Shown here piece after piece: positions 60,656-64,000 of a DNA stretch of 64,000 nt (its first letter is position 1; every line of letters starts with the position of its first letter). The position numbers and the translations under genes are program-made. Under the pieces are notes generated by a model. That model had not been told where the DNA came from. It saw only the letters and a program-made list of their open reading frames with translations, and ran no database searches. The stretch is from G963555815 sp965249615 [NCBI: bacterium] (lineage in GTDB: Bacteria > UBA8248 > JACPRG01): the NCBI GenBank assembly GCA_965249615.1, contig CBDFMI010000006.1, forward strand, positions 434,001 through 498,000. Reading direction: 5' to 3'.

Positions 60656-62107
60656 CTAGCGGCGGGATCGGCGTCGGCGACGGAGGGTCTGAAGCTTTAG
60701 AAGATTAGTAGGACCCCGTTCTGAGAGGGGAGACCCGCTCAGGATGGCGATGACGTCGCCCTCTTTGGCCTGCTTGTGTCGCAGGAGTCGCTCCTCCACC
60801 TGCTCGAAGACCTTTTCGGTGTGATCGCCCAGGGGCAAGAACTGGGGAGTCACCCCCCAATAGAGGGCCATCCGCTCGAGGATGCGATCATCATGCGTAT
60901 AGGCCAGGATGGGCACTGCCGGCCGGTTCCTTGCGACGAAGCGCGCGGTAAGCCCTGACTGTGTAAAGGCGACGATGGCCCGGGCCTTGAGGGCCTGCAC
61001 GGCATCACAAGCGGCCCGCGTCACCACACTGGCCGGGGTGACCGCTCCCTCAGGAGCGACGTCCCGCTTCCGTGCAGCGGTCTCAGCCTCCATGATGATC
61101 CGGGATATCATCTCTACGGTGTGGACAGGGTAACGACCGATGGCGGTCTCCCCGGAGAGCATGACAGCGTCCGTCCCATCCAGGATGGCATTGGCCACGT
61201 CAGAGGCCTCAGCCCGGGTCGGGCGTGGGTTTGAGATCATAGAGAAGAGCATTTGGGTGGCCGTGATAACGGGGAGAGCCCTCGCGTTGGCGGCCCGGAT
61301 GATCTGCTTTTGGACGATGGGCACCTTCTCCGGGGGCATCTCAACCCCTAGGTCCCCGCGGGCCACCATGACGCCGTCGGCCGCCTCCAAGATGGCCTCC
61401 AGGTGCGAGATGGCCTGGGGTTTCTCCAGCTTGGCGATGAGGGGAATCTTTGACTTTCGGCGGGCGAGGATCCTTCTTGCCGCCTCCAGGTCCGAAGCCC
61501 CCCGCACAAAGGACAGGGCGATATAGTCCACTTTCTGGCGGATGCCGAATTCAAGGGCCTCACGGTCTTTTCGGGTGAGCGTGGGGACGTTCACTGCGGA
61601 GGCCGGGAGGTTGATCCCCTTGTGGTCTCGAAGGATCCCTCCCTGGTCGATTCGACACCGGACGTCACCTCCGACCACCTTCTTCACCGTCATCTGAATG
61701 AGGCCGTCGTCTATCAGAATGAGGTCTCCCGGGCGCACATCTTTCGCAAGGAGAGGATGGGTGGTGGAGACTCGCTCGGCCGTCCCCAGGATGGGGCGCG
61801 GCGTGAGGACGATCTCTCTGCCCCTGATCAATTCGACCGCCCCCTCCCGGATGCGGCGGGTGCGGACCTTGGGGCCGGGAAGGTCCTGCAGGATGGCGAT
61901 AGGTTTTTGGCATTTCTTAGAGGCGGCCCGAACCCGTCGGATGGTCTCGGTGTGCTCGGCGAAAGCCCCGTGGGAAAAATTCACTCGTGCGACGTCCATC
62001 CCCGCCAGGATGAGCCGATGGATCATCTCCTTAGAGTGGCTGGCAGGACCGAGTGTGCACACGATCTTGGCGCGCCGGCGGGTTTTGGAATTTCCTGCTG
62101 TCTTCAA
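60656..62107 (-). CDS. pyk: Pyruvate kinase
   Basis: 483 residues. Converts phosphoenolpyruvate and ADP to pyruvate and ATP. RAKIVCTLGPASHSKEMIHR, ARVNFSHGAFAEHTETIRRV, MVARGDLGVEMPPEKVPIVQ and the metal/K+ site motif ITATQMLFSMISNPRPTRAE are all intact, as are the small B domain (residues about 80-180) and the C-terminal regulatory domain. It ends in a run of Arg (RRRRRSRR). Single gene with its own promoter region shared divergently with the M28 peptidase. Confidence 0.97.
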   Translation of the reverse strand: MKTAGNSKTRRRAKIVCTLGPASHSKEMIHRLILAGMDVARVNFSHGAFAEHTETIRRVRAASKKCQKPIAILQDLPGPKVRTRRIREGAVELIRGREIVLTPRPILGTAERVSTTHPLLAKDVRPGDLILIDDGLIQMTVKKVVGGDVRCRIDQGGILRDHKGINLPASAVNVPTLTRKDREALEFGIRQKVDYIALSFVRGASDLEAARRILARRKSKIPLIAKLEKPQAISHLEAILEAADGVMVARGDLGVEMPPEKVPIVQKQIIRAANARALPVITATQMLFSMISNPRPTRAEASDVANAILDGTDAVMLSGETAIGRYPVHTVEMISRIIMEAETAARKRDVAPEGAVTPASVVTRAACDAVQALKARAIVAFTQSGLTARFVARNRPAVPILAYTHDDRILERMALYWGVTPQFLPLGDHTEKVFEQVEERLLRHKQAKEGDVIAILSGSPLSERGPTNLLKLQTLRRRRRSRR

Positions 62108-62157
62108 TGATTTCCTCCGAAGGTCGGATTCACCGCACAGGGCGAGGATAGCATAGG

Positions 62158-63416
62158 GTGGATGATCCGGGAAAACCCAGACGGGCTCAGGCGAAGCCCC
62201 CCGGGCGGTTTTTCGACGCGAAAAAGGCCCTCCCTCACGCCCATCAGATCGCTTCCCCTCGCTTGGTCGGGACGGAGGGAGAGGGGGCCGCCGCGGCCTA
62301 TCTTCGGCGCACTCTCCTTGAGGCCGGGTGGCAAGTGAGGGAAGAGGCCTTTGGCCTGGGGACGACGGGCTCGGCCTTCACCTCGTGGGCGCTGGGGGGC
62401 TCCAGTCTCCTCTGTCTCGCAGCCAGGGTTTTCAGCCCCGCCCGCCCCTGGGCTTCAGCCGCCCTGGTGACCGCCTTGGGCTTTTTTGCATTGAAGGCGG
62501 GTTCTTTGTGGAGGTCCTTCGCTCGAAGGCAAGCCCTTCGCGAAGCGCCCAAGGGTCGGGGGTCGAAGAACCTAGTGGCGGAAATGGGGACGAGGGAGAA
62601 GGAAGCTCCCCGGCTCATTCTCATGGCCCACTACGACTCGAAGGGAACAAGCCAATACCTCACGCATACGAGCCAATCCCTCACGCAACGGCTCCTCCTC
62701 TTTCTCACTCTTTCTGCCAGCTTCTTCGCCCTGTCGGTTTTTTATGTTCTCTCGGCGGTCTCCCTTATCGAGCCTGGTGGCTTGGGTGTGAACCTCCTGA
62801 CGGCACTCGCACTTCTCCTCACTCTCATCCTGGCGACCGCTCGGACGGATAATTTATCGCCCGGGGGGTTGGACAACGCCTCCGGGGCCGGAGTTGTCCT
62901 CGCCCTGGCCGAGACCCTGGCCTCCAGTCCCACCCGGGGTCTTTAGGTGGTTTTGGCCTTGACCGGTGCGGAGGAGTTGGGCCTGTGCGGGGCTTATGCC
63001 CTCCTTCGCCAACAGAGACACGAGTGGGACCCTGGAGAGACCGCTGTTATCAACATCGATACAGTGGGGATTCCGCAAAAACTTCGCCTTTTCGGAGGAC
63101 CGGGGAAGAGATGGGGGGACCGGGCAAGCACGCTCCAGGAGCTCCTTCAAGACGCGGCCCACCAAGAGGGGGTTTCTCTCCGGCGGTTCAGCCTCCTTGG
63201 CAGTCTTTTGATGGATCATGTCCCTTTCTCCGATGCGGCTACCCGGCGGTCGACTTCTCCGTCGTGGCCCGGGCGATTGGTCATGCTCACACACGGAGAG
63301 ATTCTCCCGATTTGATTGAGGAGGAAGGGCTTGACGAGGTGGGCCGCGTTATTCTCAGGGCCATTTCGCTCATCGAGGAGACGGCCACAGCCACCTCATC
63401 GGCTGACGGGCGTTGA
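62158..63416 (+). pseudogene. M28 family metallopeptidase, disrupted by stop and frameshift
   Basis: The frame starts at GTG 62158 and carries an M28 aminopeptidase-like domain with two membrane helices near residues 180-225. Zinc-ligand regions are LILMAHYDSKG, PGGLDNASGAGVVLAL, ALTGAEELGLCGAYAL and TAVINIDTVGIP. A TAG at 62944-62946 interrupts it just before the AEE motif, with the same frame resuming at VVLALTGAEE. A one-base loss near 63237 then shifts the frame, after which the expected end (GYPAVDFSVVARAIGHAHTR with the last His) runs to 63416. Two lesions suggest a decaying gene; sequence error is possible for the frameshift. Confidence 0.82.
62650..62687 (+). repeat. 21-bp-period tandem duplication in the M28 gene
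   Basis: Two 17-bp near-identical units (62650-62666 and 62671-62687; 16 of 17 match) give a duplicated seven-residue segment (SQYLTHT / SQSLTQR) right after the HYDSKG zinc motif, where the family normally has no repeat. Confidence 0.6.
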
Positions 63417-63478
63417 CTTTCAAGGTCGTAGTTGGTAGCTTTTATAGGGGTTAGTGAACCTTTTAGGGTCGGTGGATC

Positions 63479-64000
63479 GTGCTTTTTTCCGTTAATCTCG
63501 GACAAGATAGCAGCGGTATATGGGGACTTGTCCTCAGTGCTGGGCCGATGGTCCAGTTCGTCCTTCTCATCCTTCTGGCTTTCTCCGTAGTCTCCTGGGC
63601 CATCATCTTTTTAAAGTATCGTCTCATCGGGAGGGCCCAGACGCAGTCAGAGGGCTTCCTTCAGGCCTTTTGGAGCAACAAGAACCTGGATTCCCTCTAT
63701 GAGATTTCGTCCGGCCTCCTGGAGAGTCCTCTGGCTAAAGTGTTTCGGGCGGGCTACCGGGAATTTTCCCGGGTCAACCAGGCAGTCTCCGGCGAATCTG
63801 GCGAATCGCAGGAGAACTCCATCGCCGTGGCGACAGAGCTCTCCGGCGTTGACAATATTCGCCGGGCCCTCGTGAGGGCGCGGAGCCTGGAGTCGAACCG
63901 GCTGGAGCGGTCCCTCATCTTTCTCGCCACGACGGGGAGCACGGCCCCCTTCGTCGGTCTCTTTGGGACGGTGTGGGGGATCATGAATGCCTTTCGGGGG
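63479..64000 (+). CDS. tolQ: TolQ/ExbB/MotA-type proton channel protein (3' truncated by window edge)
   Basis: The frame opens at GTG 63479 (GGTGGA upstream) and runs off the end at 174 codons. An N-terminal helix (QFVLLILLAFSVVSWAIIFL) is followed by the cytosolic stretch and LATTGSTAPFVGLFGTVWGI, the hallmark second-helix region of TolQ/ExbB. It energises TolR/TolA-type outer-membrane processes with the proton gradient. It probably starts a tol-pal operon beyond the window; ExbB cannot be excluded. The length before the hallmark suits TolQ. Confidence 0.88.
   Translation, partial: MLFSVNLGQDSSGIWGLVLSAGPMVQFVLLILLAFSVVSWAIIFLKYRLIGRAQTQSEGFLQAFWSNKNLDSLYEISSGLLESPLAKVFRAGYREFSRVNQAVSGESGESQENSIAVATELSGVDNIRRALVRARSLESNRLERSLIFLATTGSTAPFVGLFGTVWGIMNAFRG

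Noticed and set aside
62944-62946. TAG in the M28 gene as a pyrrolysine codon
   Set aside because: There is no reason for pyrrolysine in this family, no insertion signal was seen, and a second lesion follows. Nonsense mutation is simpler.
63880-63910. TCGAACC-like tRNA arm near the window end
   Set aside because: It lies inside the conserved tolQ frame and no acceptor or anticodon stem can be drawn around it.

Overview
The window is GC-rich, densely packed bacterial chromosome. A TolQ-type proton channel, a CsgG-like exported protein, a LysM lytic transglycosylase, MreB and a 14-subunit-type NADH dehydrogenase cluster point to a Gram-negative (diderm), respiring, rod-shaped bacterium. The fructose-1,6-bisphosphate aldolase/phosphatase, a geranylgeranyl-reductase-type flavoprotein, a BtpA-family protein and a double-domain ThyX suggest a deep-branching lineage such as NC10/Methylomirabilota, Nitrospirota or relatives. 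The sequence alone does not settle this. No tRNA, rRNA, CRISPR array, insertion sequence or prophage was recognised.

Layout. 1-5 kb: the end of recN, then a minus-strand group (rlmN, coaD, a 58-residue membrane peptide, a geranylgeranyl-reductase-like flavoprotein) and a receiver-like protein. 5.3-6.2 kb: an unusually AT-rich gap carrying a 38-residue lysine-rich peptide. 6.2-9.7 kb (minus): DUF1848 protein, BtpA-family protein, membrane glycosyltransferase. 10.1-13.4 kb (plus): CsgG-like protein, solute-binding protein, acetamidase/formamidase. 13.5-14 kb: a cold-shock gene with a structured leader. 14-17.7 kb: two membrane proteins, FBP aldolase/phosphatase, gcvH. 17.8-29.3 kb (plus): a surface-chemistry block of two tandem membrane sulfatase-like proteins (the second interrupted by a stop), three alkaline-phosphatase-superfamily phosphodiesterases, a flippase-like protein and a GT4 glycosyltransferase, largely translationally coupled. 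30-33.6 kb (minus): cysC, sat and a tandem thyX. 33.7-43.7 kb (minus): nuoABCDHJKLMN without nuoE, F, G or I. 44-46.9 kb (plus): a methyltransferase, a DsbA-family protein with an in-frame UGA and a SECIS-like hairpin, a 33-residue membrane peptide and an SDR. 47-50.4 kb (minus): an aminotransferase and a pentapeptide-repeat membrane protein. 50.5-64 kb: an AbrB-like protein, mltD, dnaN, acpS (minus), GAF/degenerate GGDEF, mreB, a CvpA-family protein, an eIF2B-like gene (frameshifted), a dTDP-rhamnose-4-epimerase-like protein, pyk (minus), an M28 peptidase (disrupted) and the start of tolQ.

Main point of interest. The gene at 45085-45741 reads as a DsbA-family selenoprotein. An in-frame UGA sits where the nucleophilic Cys of the CPxC active site should be. 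A hairpin with an 8-bp stem and a G-containing loop follows at the spacing expected of a bacterial SECIS. Other notable signals are two nearly identical promoter/operator sequences in front of two distant genes (29.34 and 46.03 kb), a shared C-terminal L-x-x-L-G-Y tail on phosphohydrolases and on CysC, and a ThyX whose signature motif appears split between its two halves.

Three genes carry stop codons or frameshifts (19963-22170, 58522-59393, 62158-63416). These may be pseudogenes or base-call errors in the assembly; the sequence alone cannot tell which.
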